DNA of 64,000 nucleotides from Massilia oculi. GTDB lineage: Bacteria > Pseudomonadota > Gammaproteobacteria > Burkholderiales > Burkholderiaceae_D. This document shows, one piece after another, positions 42,966 through 54,655 of this stretch; the first letter of the stretch is position 1, and every line of letters starts with the position of its first letter. The notes under the pieces were generated by a model that did not search any database, was not told where the DNA came from, and saw nothing but the letters and a program-made list of their open reading frames with translations. The stretch is from the NCBI RefSeq assembly GCF_003143515.1, contig NZ_CP029343.1:3658001-3722000 (forward strand), given 5' to 3'. The position numbers were made by a program, and so were the translations under genes.

Positions 42966-43138
42966 GGTGGAATTCCGGTTGGGGATCCATCGATTATAAA
43001 CCGCGTCGCCGCCATGCCATCCGGTAGGCAGATTACCCAGGGAAAGCACGCGAAAAAAAGCGCGTAAAGCCCCCAATCGAAGCGGATGCGGGGAGCAATC
43101 GGCGCTAGAATGGTTTTTTTGCCAGCTTTGCAAGCCCA

Positions 43139-43576
43139 ATGATTACGAACGATTCCAGCTTCCAGGTCAGTACCGACCAGTCCCGGCTCGACATCCCGAT
43201 GATCTACCGCTTCCTCAGTGAGCAGTCGACCTGGGCCGTTGGCATTTCCCGTCCAACCGTCGAGCGCGCCATCGAGAATTCGCTGTGCTTCGGCGGTTTT
43301 CTCGACGGTCGCCAGATCGCGTTCGCACGTGTGATCACCGACTACGCCACCTTTGCCAACCTGGTGGACGTGTTCGTCGTGCCGGAATACCGGGGGCGTG
43401 GCTACGGCAAACAGTTGATCGGCGTGGTGCTGGGCCACCCCAGTCTCCAGAAGCTGCGCCGTTTTACCCTGGCCACCAAGGACTCGCACAGCTTGTACGA
43501 GCGCTTCGGCTTTACCGCGCCGTTGCACCCAGAGACATTGATGGAGCGTTACTTTCCCAACATCTATCTATCCTGA
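43139..43576 (+). CDS. GNAT-family acetyltransferase
   Basis: The 145-residue product has the GNAT core with [20 protein letters not shown] for acetyl-CoA pyrophosphate binding (R-x2-G-x-G). A C-terminal [20 protein letters not shown] follows. The group is the small YjhQ/PhnO-like type with unknown acceptor. It is divergent from argH. Confidence 0.87.
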   Translation: MITNDSSFQVSTDQSRLDIPMIYRFLSEQSTWAVGISRPTVERAIENSLCFGGFLDGRQIAFARVITDYATFANLVDVFVVPEYRGRGYGKQLIGVVLGHPSLQKLRRFTLATKDSHSLYERFGFTAPLHPETLMERYFPNIYLS

Positions 43577-43643
43577 GCGTACTCAACATGGCGACGTGAA
43601 TCTGGAATCAGGCTTAAGCTGATGGCTCATCAGAGGAAGCCCT

Positions 43644-44864
43644 ATGTTCCGATTCGTCGTCCATGCCGTAATCACGTTGGCATTGCTGGCGAGTAGCGCC
43701 AGCCATGCCGCCGATAAAGAACCGGTCCAGCCGAAAGGCTCGCTCGTCATCATCGGCGGCGCCCTGCGCGCCGACAATGATGCCGTGTGGGAACGCATCG
43801 TCCAGCTCGCGGGCGGCAAGGGCGCTCGCATCGCCGTGTTCGCCTCCGCCTCGGCCAGTCCCGAACGTGCCGGCAGTTATCTCGTGGAGCGCCTGAACCG
43901 CTATGGCGCCGACGCCTTCTTCGTCCCGGTCGCCGAGCGCCTGGACGGCGTCGACGGGCGCGCCGCGGCCGACGATCCCAGGCTGGCCGAGGCCGTGCGC
44001 ACGGCCGGCGGCGCCTATTTCTCGGGCGGAGACCAGGGCCGCATCACGGGCGTCCTGCGCCGGCCCGACGGCAGCAACACGCAGGTGCTCGACGCCCTGT
44101 GGGACATGTACCGGCGCGGCGGCGTGATCGCCGGCTCGAGCGCCGGCGCCGCGATCATGAGCAGCACGATGTTCGGCCATCCGCGCTCGATCCTGTCCAC
44201 CCTCCAGCATGGCGTCGACGACGGCCGCCAGATCACGCGCGGCCTGGGCTTCATCGGCGACGACGTCTTCATCGACCAGCACCTGCTGGTGCGCGGACGC
44301 TTCGCGCGCATGTTGCCGGCCATGCTGGCCAAGGGCTACAAGATCGGCCTCGGGATCGACGAGAACACGGCGATGGTGGTCAATGCCAAGCGCGACGTCG
44401 AGGTGATCGGCTACCGCGGCGCGCTGCTGGTCGACCTGAGCGAGGCCGCCACCCGCGACGGCAGCTTCAATCTCGCCAATGGGCGCCTGAGTTACCTCGA
44501 CAATGGCGACCGCTTCAACCTGGCCACCAAGACGTTCACGCCGGCGCCCGAGAAGGCGCATGGCAAGGTCGACGCCAAGAAACCGTACTGGCGCGGCCCG
44601 CTGTTTTCGGCCGACATCCTCGGTAACGGCACGGTGGTCGACCTGATGGCCAAGCTGATCGACAGCGACCAGGTCGAAGCGATCGGGCTGTCGCTGGATA
44701 GCCCCAATGCCGAGCGTCCCGACCTGGGCTTCGAGTTCAAGCTCAGTCGGGTTGGCGAGAGCGTCGGCTACCAGTCGGCGTTCAGCGAAGCCTATTCGGT
44801 GTACAACGTGCGGCTCGACATCCGGCCGATCGTGGTGCAAAGGCCGCTGTATCAATACCGATGA
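43644..44864 (+). CDS. secreted cyanophycinase-family peptidase (S51)
   Basis: The 406-residue product has a signal peptide cleaved near SHA-A (residues 20-23). It then shows a class I glutaminase-like fold with GSLVIIGGALRADND, FSGGDQGRITGVL and the Ser nucleophile in VIAGSSAGAAIMSS (about 170). Cyanophycinases cut the Asp-Arg polymer cyanophycin into dipeptides. An exported form would digest external polymer. No cyanophycin synthetase is in the window. The last codons TAT CAA TAC CGA TGA form the first unit of the 14-bp tandem repeat that follows. Confidence 0.87.
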   Translation: MFRFVVHAVITLALLASSASHAADKEPVQPKGSLVIIGGALRADNDAVWERIVQLAGGKGARIAVFASASASPERAGSYLVERLNRYGADAFFVPVAERLDGVDGRAAADDPRLAEAVRTAGGAYFSGGDQGRITGVLRRPDGSNTQVLDALWDMYRRGGVIAGSSAGAAIMSSTMFGHPRSILSTLQHGVDDGRQITRGLGFIGDDVFIDQHLLVRGRFARMLPAMLAKGYKIGLGIDENTAMVVNAKRDVEVIGYRGALLVDLSEAATRDGSFNLANGRLSYLDNGDRFNLATKTFTPAPEKAHGKVDAKKPYWRGPLFSADILGNGTVVDLMAKLIDSDQVEAIGLSLDSPNAERPDLGFEFKLSRVGESVGYQSAFSEAYSVYNVRLDIRPIVVQRPLYQYR

Positions 44865-44934
44865 ATCAATACCGATGAGTCAATACCGATGAGTCAATAC
44901 CGATGAGTCAATACCGATGAATCAATACCGATGA
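44851..44934 (+). repeat. six 14-bp tandem repeats at the end of the cyanophycinase gene
   Basis: The unit RTCAATACCGATGA repeats six times without gaps from 44851 to 44934. Only the first base varies (A, A, G, G, G, A). The first copy includes the stop codon of the cyanophycinase gene; the rest fill the gap before the M64 peptidase gene. Slippage would change copy number without altering the protein, since the stop is in the first unit. Confidence 0.95.
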
Positions 44935-44974
44935 GCTTAGAATAGCGCGATCTTCTTGTTGCCGAGGAATCGCG

Positions 44975-46396
44975 ATGCGCAGTCTCCTGATCCAGTGTCT
45001 TGCCGCCCTGCTGCTGGGCGTGACGTTCTTGCCGCAGGTAGAGGCGGCCCAGCCGGCCACCGTGCGTCTCGACTACACCCACAGCGGCAACGCGCTGTCC
45101 GACCAGTACGCGATCGAGCGTGTGGTGATCGAACCGCTGCCCTGGCCGGGCAGCATGGCGCGCAATCTCGACGACACCAACCGTGGCCAGAACCGCGTGG
45201 AGGTGGTCGATGCCAAGACCGGCGACCTGCTGTACTCGCGCGGCTTCTCGACCGTATTCGGCGAATGGCGCACCACCGAGGAGGCGAACCGCATCAGCCG
45301 CTCGTTCCAGGAATCGGTGCGCTTCCCGCAGTTCGCGCAGCCGGTGCGGGTGCGCATCCTCAAGCGCGACGAGCGCAACGGGTTCTCGGTGGCCTGGAGC
45401 ATCGAGGTCGATCCGCATGCGCAGGACGTCATTCGGCGCCAGCCGCCGGCCCCGGCGAAGCCGATCGCGATCCACTCCGGCGGACCTTCGCCCGACAAGG
45501 TCGACCTCCTGATCCTGGGCGACGGCTACACGCAGAAGGACATGAAGAAGTTCGAGCAGGATGCGCGCCGCCTGACGAAGCACCTGTTCTCGGTATCGCC
45601 GTTCCGTGAACGTGCGGGGGATTTCAATGTATGGGCGATGGCGGTGCCGACCGAGAAACCGGGCATCACCCGGCCCTCGACCGGCGTGCACCATCCGTCC
45701 GCTCTGGGCACACGCTACGACATCTTCGGCAGCGAACGTTACGTGCTCACGCTCGACAACCGCGCGCTGCGTGACATCGCCCAGCACGCGCCCTACGAAT
45801 TCATTGAGATCCTGGTGAACAACGAGACCTATGGCGGGGGCGGCATCTTCGGCCAGTTCAGCACCGCGGCGGCGGGCAACGACTGGGCCGACTACCTGTT
45901 CGTGCACGAATTCGGCCACCACTTCGCCGGCCTGGCCGACGAGTACTACACCTCGCCCGTGGCCTATCAGCCGGCCGGCGGCCGCATGGAACCGTGGGAG
46001 CCGAACGTCACCGCGCTGCGCGATCCGGCCAGGCTCAAATGGAAGCGCCACGTGAAGGACGGCACGCCGCTGCCGACGCCGTGGCCCAAGGCGCGGTACG
46101 AGGAAGAGTCGCGCGCCTACCAGACGAAGCGCGCCGCGCTGCGCGCCGCGAACCGTCCGGAATCCGAGATGAGCGCCTTGTTCCACGAAGACCTGGAGCG
46201 CACCAATGCGCTGTTTGCACAACAGCCGCACCGGCACACGATCGGCGCCTTCGAAGGCGCGAACTACGAAGCCAGCGGCTACTACCGGCCGGCGATGCAA
46301 TGCCTGATGTTCGATCGCAGCGACAAGTTCTGTCCGGTGTGCCAGGACGGTGTCAAGGACATCATCGATCTCTATGCGGGCTCTGTTCAGCGGTAA
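44975..46396 (+). CDS. secreted M64-family (IgA-peptidase-like) metallopeptidase
   Basis: The 473-residue product has a signal peptide (cleaved near VEA-A, about 25). An N-terminal beta domain follows, then the M64 catalytic domain with VDLLILGDGYTQKDMKKF, YDIFGSERYVLTLDNRALRD and the zinc site FVHEFGHHFAGLADEYYT (HExxH with a downstream Asp). Four Cys near the C-terminus (CLMFDRSDKFCPVCQDG) may form disulfides. It is exported, probably to the periplasm or medium; the substrate is unknown. It lies directly after the cyanophycinase gene, so both may act on extracellular polypeptides. Confidence 0.9.
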   Translation: MRSLLIQCLAALLLGVTFLPQVEAAQPATVRLDYTHSGNALSDQYAIERVVIEPLPWPGSMARNLDDTNRGQNRVEVVDAKTGDLLYSRGFSTVFGEWRTTEEANRISRSFQESVRFPQFAQPVRVRILKRDERNGFSVAWSIEVDPHAQDVIRRQPPAPAKPIAIHSGGPSPDKVDLLILGDGYTQKDMKKFEQDARRLTKHLFSVSPFRERAGDFNVWAMAVPTEKPGITRPSTGVHHPSALGTRYDIFGSERYVLTLDNRALRDIAQHAPYEFIEILVNNETYGGGGIFGQFSTAAAGNDWADYLFVHEFGHHFAGLADEYYTSPVAYQPAGGRMEPWEPNVTALRDPARLKWKRHVKDGTPLPTPWPKARYEEESRAYQTKRAALRAANRPESEMSALFHEDLERTNALFAQQPHRHTIGAFEGANYEASGYYRPAMQCLMFDRSDKFCPVCQDGVKDIIDLYAGSVQR

Positions 46397-46542
46397 TCTT
46401 TGCTTACAACTCTGACAATTTGACTGTGGGCTGCCTAACAGACCCGACGCTGCGATACGCCTATTCTGGAATCACTGAAGAACAACAACGACTGCACAGG
46501 CAACCCGATCTGTGCAGAGACCTACCAGAAAGGAAACACACC

Positions 46543-47037
46543 ATGAACAAACTGATCGCAACCCTCATCGCCGGCCTGATGGCTACCGCTGCTCACGCTC
46601 AAACCACCGCACCAGCCACGACCGCTGCGGACAACCGCATCGTCAAGGCGGAAGCCAATGCCGAGAAAGACGTGATCAAGGCGGAACAGAAAGAAATCAA
46701 GACTGCCGTCAAGGCGGACGAGAAAGTGAACAAGGCCATGGCCAAGGCCGCCGAGACCAAGTCGAAGGCCCATGCCAACCTGGTCGAGTCGCACACCGAT
46801 GCGGCTGCGAAAGTGGCCAAGGCCGACCCGGAAGACCGCGCCAAGGCAATGGCCAAGGCTGAAGAGAAAGTGGCCGATGCCAATCTGAAAGCCGAGAAGA
46901 AGATGATCAAGGCCGACGAAAAAGTGCTGAAGGCACAAGTCGATGCGGCAGCCGACAAGGCCACCGCTGCGGCCAAGACCGAGCAGGTGCGTGCTGAAGC
47001 GCAAGCCGATGTGCACAAGGCTGCTGCCCGCAACTAA
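46543..47037 (+). CDS. secreted lysine/alanine-rich repeat protein
   Basis: The 164-residue product starts with a signal peptide (MNKLIATLIAGLMATAAHAQ, cleaved near AHA-Q). It continues as an almost uninterrupted Lys/Ala/Glu helix with loose repeats such as VKAEANAEKDVIKAEQKE, AKADPEDRAKAMAKAEEKVA and MIKADEKVLKAQ. The composition suits a long single helix or coiled coil and binding to anionic surfaces. AAAGGAAAC precedes the ATG. A strong terminator follows at once, so it is probably a single-gene unit, and the strong signals suggest high expression. Function not known. Confidence 0.85.
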   Translation: MNKLIATLIAGLMATAAHAQTTAPATTAADNRIVKAEANAEKDVIKAEQKEIKTAVKADEKVNKAMAKAAETKSKAHANLVESHTDAAAKVAKADPEDRAKAMAKAEEKVADANLKAEKKMIKADEKVLKAQVDAAADKATAAAKTEQVRAEAQADVHKAAARN

Positions 47038-47071
47038 GCACCCGAGTTGACACCGCGCCTTCGGGCGCATC

Positions 47072-47109
47072 GAGCCCCAAAGCCGGATGACGGTTTTGGG
47101 GCTTTTTTG
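47072..47109 (+). terminator. strong rho-independent terminator
   Basis: GCCCCAAA (47074-47081) pairs with TTTGGGGC (47095-47102). GCC/GGT can extend the stem inward. Six Ts follow (47103-47108). It ends the Lys/Ala-rich protein gene. Confidence 0.93.
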
Positions 47110-47192
47110 TTGGGTGTTGCGCGAGCGGCGTTTTGGCGGGAGGCATGCGGCAGCGCAAGTCATCGGTTTCGGAGTAGGCGAGCCCGATCGGC

Positions 47193-47618
47193 ATGGTCAG
47201 CAGCGATGCGCCGGGACAGAACGCCTATCCAAGCCGCAATCGGGGACAGCGCATCGCCGACAACCAGATGGAAGCGCTGGAAACCCGCAGCGAATGCTTC
47301 GTCGGCGCCGGGACCGTGCGCACGATGGCGCCGGGATCGGTGTTTGCGTTGACCGGTCACGCCTGCCACGACAAGGAAACGGGGCGCGACGCGCGCCGTT
47401 TCATCGTGACGCGGGTGCGTCACCTGATGCACAACAATCTGACTGCGCGCATCCAGGCCCCGATGGTCACGCCGGGGCGCGCATATTTTTTTCAGGTTGC
47501 TGGTTACAATGCCGCCCAGGCGATGAAAGTGAACTCTCTTGAGCTGAAATTTGACATGAAATTTCAGAGCAATGTAGAGCCAGGTCGTCTACGTCGAAAA
47601 AGCGGAGAGGGCCGATGA
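47193..47618 (+). pseudogene. remnant of a vgrG (type VI secretion spike) gene
   Basis: The open frame reads SDAPGQNAYPSRNRGQRIAD, then MEALETRSECFVGAGTVRTM, then APGSVFALTGHACHD and RVRHLMHNNLTARIQAP. This matches the inner part of the VgrG gp27-like domain, where R-x-EALE-x4-F-G-G-T-VR-x-L-PG-x-F-L-GH is usual. VgrG proteins are 600 or more residues long; both ends are missing, and after about 47470 the frame reads unrelated sequence. No other type VI gene is adjacent, so this is a decayed fragment. Confidence 0.72.
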
Positions 47619-47641
47619 ATGTGGAGCTATCAGAAGAAATG

Positions 47642-47667
47642 AAAACGCCGGCATCAGCCGGCGTCTT
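47642..47667 (-). terminator. terminator after parC
   Basis: ACGCCGGC (47645-47652) and GCCGGCGT (47657-47664) form a perfect stem with an ATCA loop. Read on the reverse strand it is followed by TTTTC. It lies 38 bases past the parC stop. Confidence 0.75.
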
Positions 47668-47701
47668 GACTAAAATAACAACAAAATAATGGTTCCCTGA
47701 C

Positions 47702-50041
<2,340 letters not shown>

Positions 50042-50074
50042 GATGTGTGTTCGGTTGCTCGCCAGTAGCGCGGA

Positions 50075-52072
<1,998 letters not shown>

Positions 52073-52138
52073 CTTGAAGATTGTTTGTCGAATGCTCCGG
52101 CATTCTAACTTGTCGGGAGGAAAAGGTTAGGCTTTTTT

Positions 52139-52158
52139 ACTGTTTAAATATACAGTAG
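52139..52158. promoter_or_regulatory. LexA (SOS) box-like palindrome
   Basis: TACTGT-N8-ACAGTA with an all-AT spacer (TTAAATAT) is almost the textbook gamma/betaproteobacterial LexA box (CTGT-N8-ACAG). It lies in the gap between parE (start 52072, reverse) and the receiver-like gene (start 52245, forward). It could control either or both. Confidence 0.65.
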
Positions 52159-52244
52159 TTTGCGCTATGACGTGCTTTTCGCTTCGCACGTTTGTGCTAG
52201 ATTAAGCTGGATAACTACGGCAATGCCAGGGAGGGGCGTTACCG

Positions 52245-53090
52245 ATGCACTTATCCAGCCATCCGTTTACCGTTCGCCTGATCGGGTTCCCACCTGGCGA
52301 AAGCGCGCGGCTCGAAGCCTTGCTGGCGCGCGCGCGGGGCGTGGGGCCGTCGTATTCTTGCCTGCACGACGACAGTTTGCAAGAGCCGGATCTGTATATT
52401 GCCAACGGCGACAGCCCGACCACGCTGACCCGGATCGGCTGCCTGCCGCCCGGATCGCTGCAGCCGGCGCTCGTTATCTGCAACCCTGGCGAACCCGGCA
52501 ACCCCGGCGCCGGGAACTGGCGCACGCTGGCGCGGCCGGTCGACCCCCTGCAACTGCATGAAGCCCTGGCCGATCTGCTCGATACCCGGGTCCAGGTGCT
52601 GGTGCAGCAGAACACCCGCGCCACCCGGCGCGTGCTGGCCGAGCGCCGCCGCCGTCCGCGCCTGGCGCCGGACGGCGAGACGCCGGCATTCTACACGCGC
52701 CTGCGCCGTGGTCCCGTCAATGGGGCCGTCCTGATCGTCGACCAGGAATGCAAGCTGCGTAACGAGGTGGCGCGCGTGCTCGGCCCGCGCCGGGTGCCGG
52801 TCGAATGGACCGACAGCCTGTGCGCAGCGGTGCGCCTGTGCGACGAAACGAAGGTAGCGCTGGTGCTGATCAACACGGCGGCGGTCGGCATCGAACCGTA
52901 TGAGGTGTGCAGCTCGATCAAGTCGCAGGACGGGGCCCAGCGCACGCCGGTGGTGTTCCTGGTCGAGCAATCCTTTCACTACGATAGCGTGCGTGCGCGC
53001 CGCGCCGGGGCGCGCGGCCTGCTCACGACGCCGGTCGCCGGCCGCCACTGGATGCTGACCTTCCAGAAGCTGCTCGACCTTCCGGTGTAG
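52245..53090 (+). CDS. degenerate double receiver-like protein
   Basis: The 281-residue product looks like two CheY-like folds. In the second (about 160-281), GAVLIVDQECKLRNEVARVL matches the start of a receiver. However, the phosphorylation Asp is replaced in VALVLINTAAVGIEPYEVCS (Asn at that place), and the conserved Lys loop reads GLLTTPVAG. The first half (about 10-115) has a similar alternating pattern with LYIANGDSP and LVICNPGEPG. It is thus a pseudo-receiver, not a normal phosphorelay protein, and has no output domain. Its partner is unknown. The LexA-box-like site 87 bases upstream raises the chance of damage-linked expression. Confidence 0.7.
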   Translation: MHLSSHPFTVRLIGFPPGESARLEALLARARGVGPSYSCLHDDSLQEPDLYIANGDSPTTLTRIGCLPPGSLQPALVICNPGEPGNPGAGNWRTLARPVDPLQLHEALADLLDTRVQVLVQQNTRATRRVLAERRRRPRLAPDGETPAFYTRLRRGPVNGAVLIVDQECKLRNEVARVLGPRRVPVEWTDSLCAAVRLCDETKVALVLINTAAVGIEPYEVCSSIKSQDGAQRTPVVFLVEQSFHYDSVRARRAGARGLLTTPVAGRHWMLTFQKLLDLPV

Positions 53091-53156
53091 GCGGAACGCG
53101 ACGTTTTGTAACAACTTTATATTGTGCGCAGCGGTGGCGAAGTTATATTAATAGCC

Positions 53157-54155
53157 ATGGCTGAAGACGATCAAATCAAGCGCGACGATGATCCCGCGGC
53201 GGACGTGGACGAGCGCCGCGAGACCCGCGTGCGCGTGCCCGAACGCCGCGCCAGCGGCGGCCAGTCGCGCGGTCCCGCCCGCTACCTGCGCGATGGCGAC
53301 AATGCCGTCGCCCTGGCCGGCCGGGTCATCACCTCGCGTTTTCGCTCGCTGCGCGAGCGCTTCAACCGCGACTTCATGCAGCGCACGCTGCACATCGGCG
53401 TTTCGGCCCGCATCTTTCACCCTGCCGCCGGCGCCAAGGGGCTGCTCAGCAAGAACCTGCAGTATCTCGAGGAATCGATCGCCCAGTGGGTGATGTCGCG
53501 CGACGTGCTGGTGTTCATGATTCCCACCGTGAATACCAACGGCCTGCTACACCCCAGCAACATCACCCTGCGCCACTATGCGCGCCACCTCGACGGCCTG
53601 GTGCTGCAGGGCGGGGCCGACGTGGCGCCGCAAACCTATTCCGAAACCCCGACCAAGCCCGAATGGAGCGGCGACCGCGCGCGCGACGTCTACGAGCTCG
53701 AACTGCTGCACGAATTCGTCGACGCCGGCAAACCGGTGCTCGGCGTGTGCCGCGGCTGCCAGCTGATCAACGTCGCCTTCGGCGGTACCCTGCACCAGGA
53801 CGTGGCCACCGAGATGCCGGATGCCCTGGCCCATGTGCACGATGTCTACGATGCGCACCGTCACGCCATCGTCTTTCCCAAGGGCTCGTCGCTGGGCCGC
53901 ATGTTCCCCAAGGTCGAGCGGGCGATGGTCAATTCGATCCACCACCAGGCGGTCAAGGATCTGGGACGCGACATCCGCATCGAGGCCATGTCCGAGCCTG
54001 ACGGCATCGTCGAGGCGATCCGCTACCAGCGCGCCAACTTCGTCATGGGCCTGCAGTGGCACCCCGAATTCCACCGCGCCGGCGGCGTCGACCTGCTCGA
54101 TTGCACGCCGGTGCTCGACGAATTCCTGCGCGCTGCGCGTGAAACCCGGCTTTAA
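53157..54155 (+). CDS. gamma-glutamyl-GABA hydrolase-like glutamine amidotransferase
   Basis: The 332-residue product has a charged 70-residue N-terminal extension rich in Arg/Asp, then a class I glutamine amidotransferase domain. The nucleophile Cys is in PVLGVCRGCQLINVAFGGTL and the His/Glu pair in MGLQWHPEFH. The oxyanion strand is HLDGLVLQGGADVAPQTYSE. This is the PuuD family, which hydrolyses gamma-glutamyl amides in polyamine breakdown; no other puu gene is nearby. ATG 53157 was chosen over 53124, which lies in the AT-rich leader. Confidence 0.85.
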   Translation: MAEDDQIKRDDDPAADVDERRETRVRVPERRASGGQSRGPARYLRDGDNAVALAGRVITSRFRSLRERFNRDFMQRTLHIGVSARIFHPAAGAKGLLSKNLQYLEESIAQWVMSRDVLVFMIPTVNTNGLLHPSNITLRHYARHLDGLVLQGGADVAPQTYSETPTKPEWSGDRARDVYELELLHEFVDAGKPVLGVCRGCQLINVAFGGTLHQDVATEMPDALAHVHDVYDAHRHAIVFPKGSSLGRMFPKVERAMVNSIHHQAVKDLGRDIRIEAMSEPDGIVEAIRYQRANFVMGLQWHPEFHRAGGVDLLDCTPVLDEFLRAARETRL

Positions 54156-54228
54156 ATCTTGCTTGTAATCAAGCCGTGATTCGCTTGCCGAAAACGCTTG
54201 CTTTCGCCGTGTGAGGCGTGAATAATGA

Positions 54229-54247
54229 AATGAGAATCATTCGCATT
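54229..54247 (+). promoter_or_regulatory. Fur box-like operator
   Basis: AATGAGAATCATTCGCATT is a 19-bp near-perfect palindrome of the classic Fur type (AATGAGAATNATTCTCATT; one base off). It lies 70 bases before ATG 54317, where a promoter operator would sit. A weaker related stretch follows at about 54251-54266. Confidence 0.75.
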
Positions 54248-54316
54248 GTGTTGCGAATCTCGTTTCATCACACGTTTGACTGTTGCGCACCGCAACCGCT
54301 TTTGGGAGACGCTTGC

Positions 54317-54655
54317 ATGACTATTTCCACCGCAGACACGACGCCGCCGGCGCCGCGCAGCCAGGACGCGTTGCTGGTCGCTTCGCTATTGCACCTGATG
54401 TCCAACTACACGACACGCGTCGACGGTGAGCAGCCATGCGTCAAGCTGGCTTCGGTGATCGAGCGCCACCTGTGCGCGCTGTCGCGCCTGCCGAATATCG
54501 ATCCCGTCCTGCGCGCCACTTGCGAACAGCTGGCCGACCAGTGGGCGGTCGTGGTCGACGCCAAGCTGCCGCCGCCGGCGCCGACGCGCCAGCCCTTGCT
54601 GGCGCGCTTCATGAAAGGCGGCTGGGCCGGCAAGACGGCGCCGCTCGCGGGCTAA
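54317..54655 (+). CDS. hypothetical protein, probably iron-regulated
   Basis: The 112-residue soluble product starts behind TGGGAGACG. It has a Ser/Thr/Pro-rich start and a helical middle (LLVASLLHLMSNYTTR, CVKLASVIERHLCALSRLPN, LRATCEQLADQWAVVVDA). The C-terminus is short and basic: LLARFMKGGWAGK. No family function is known to me. The Fur-box-like site upstream suggests expression under iron limitation, so a link to iron or haem supply is worth testing. Its end overlaps the M61 peptidase gene by four bases, tail to tail. Confidence 0.65.
   Translation: MTISTADTTPPAPRSQDALLVASLLHLMSNYTTRVDGEQPCVKLASVIERHLCALSRLPNIDPVLRATCEQLADQWAVVVDAKLPPPAPTRQPLLARFMKGGWAGKTAPLAG

Noticed and set aside
44851..44934. 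A CRISPR array
   Set aside because: The 14-bp units are directly adjacent with no spacers, and no cas gene is present.
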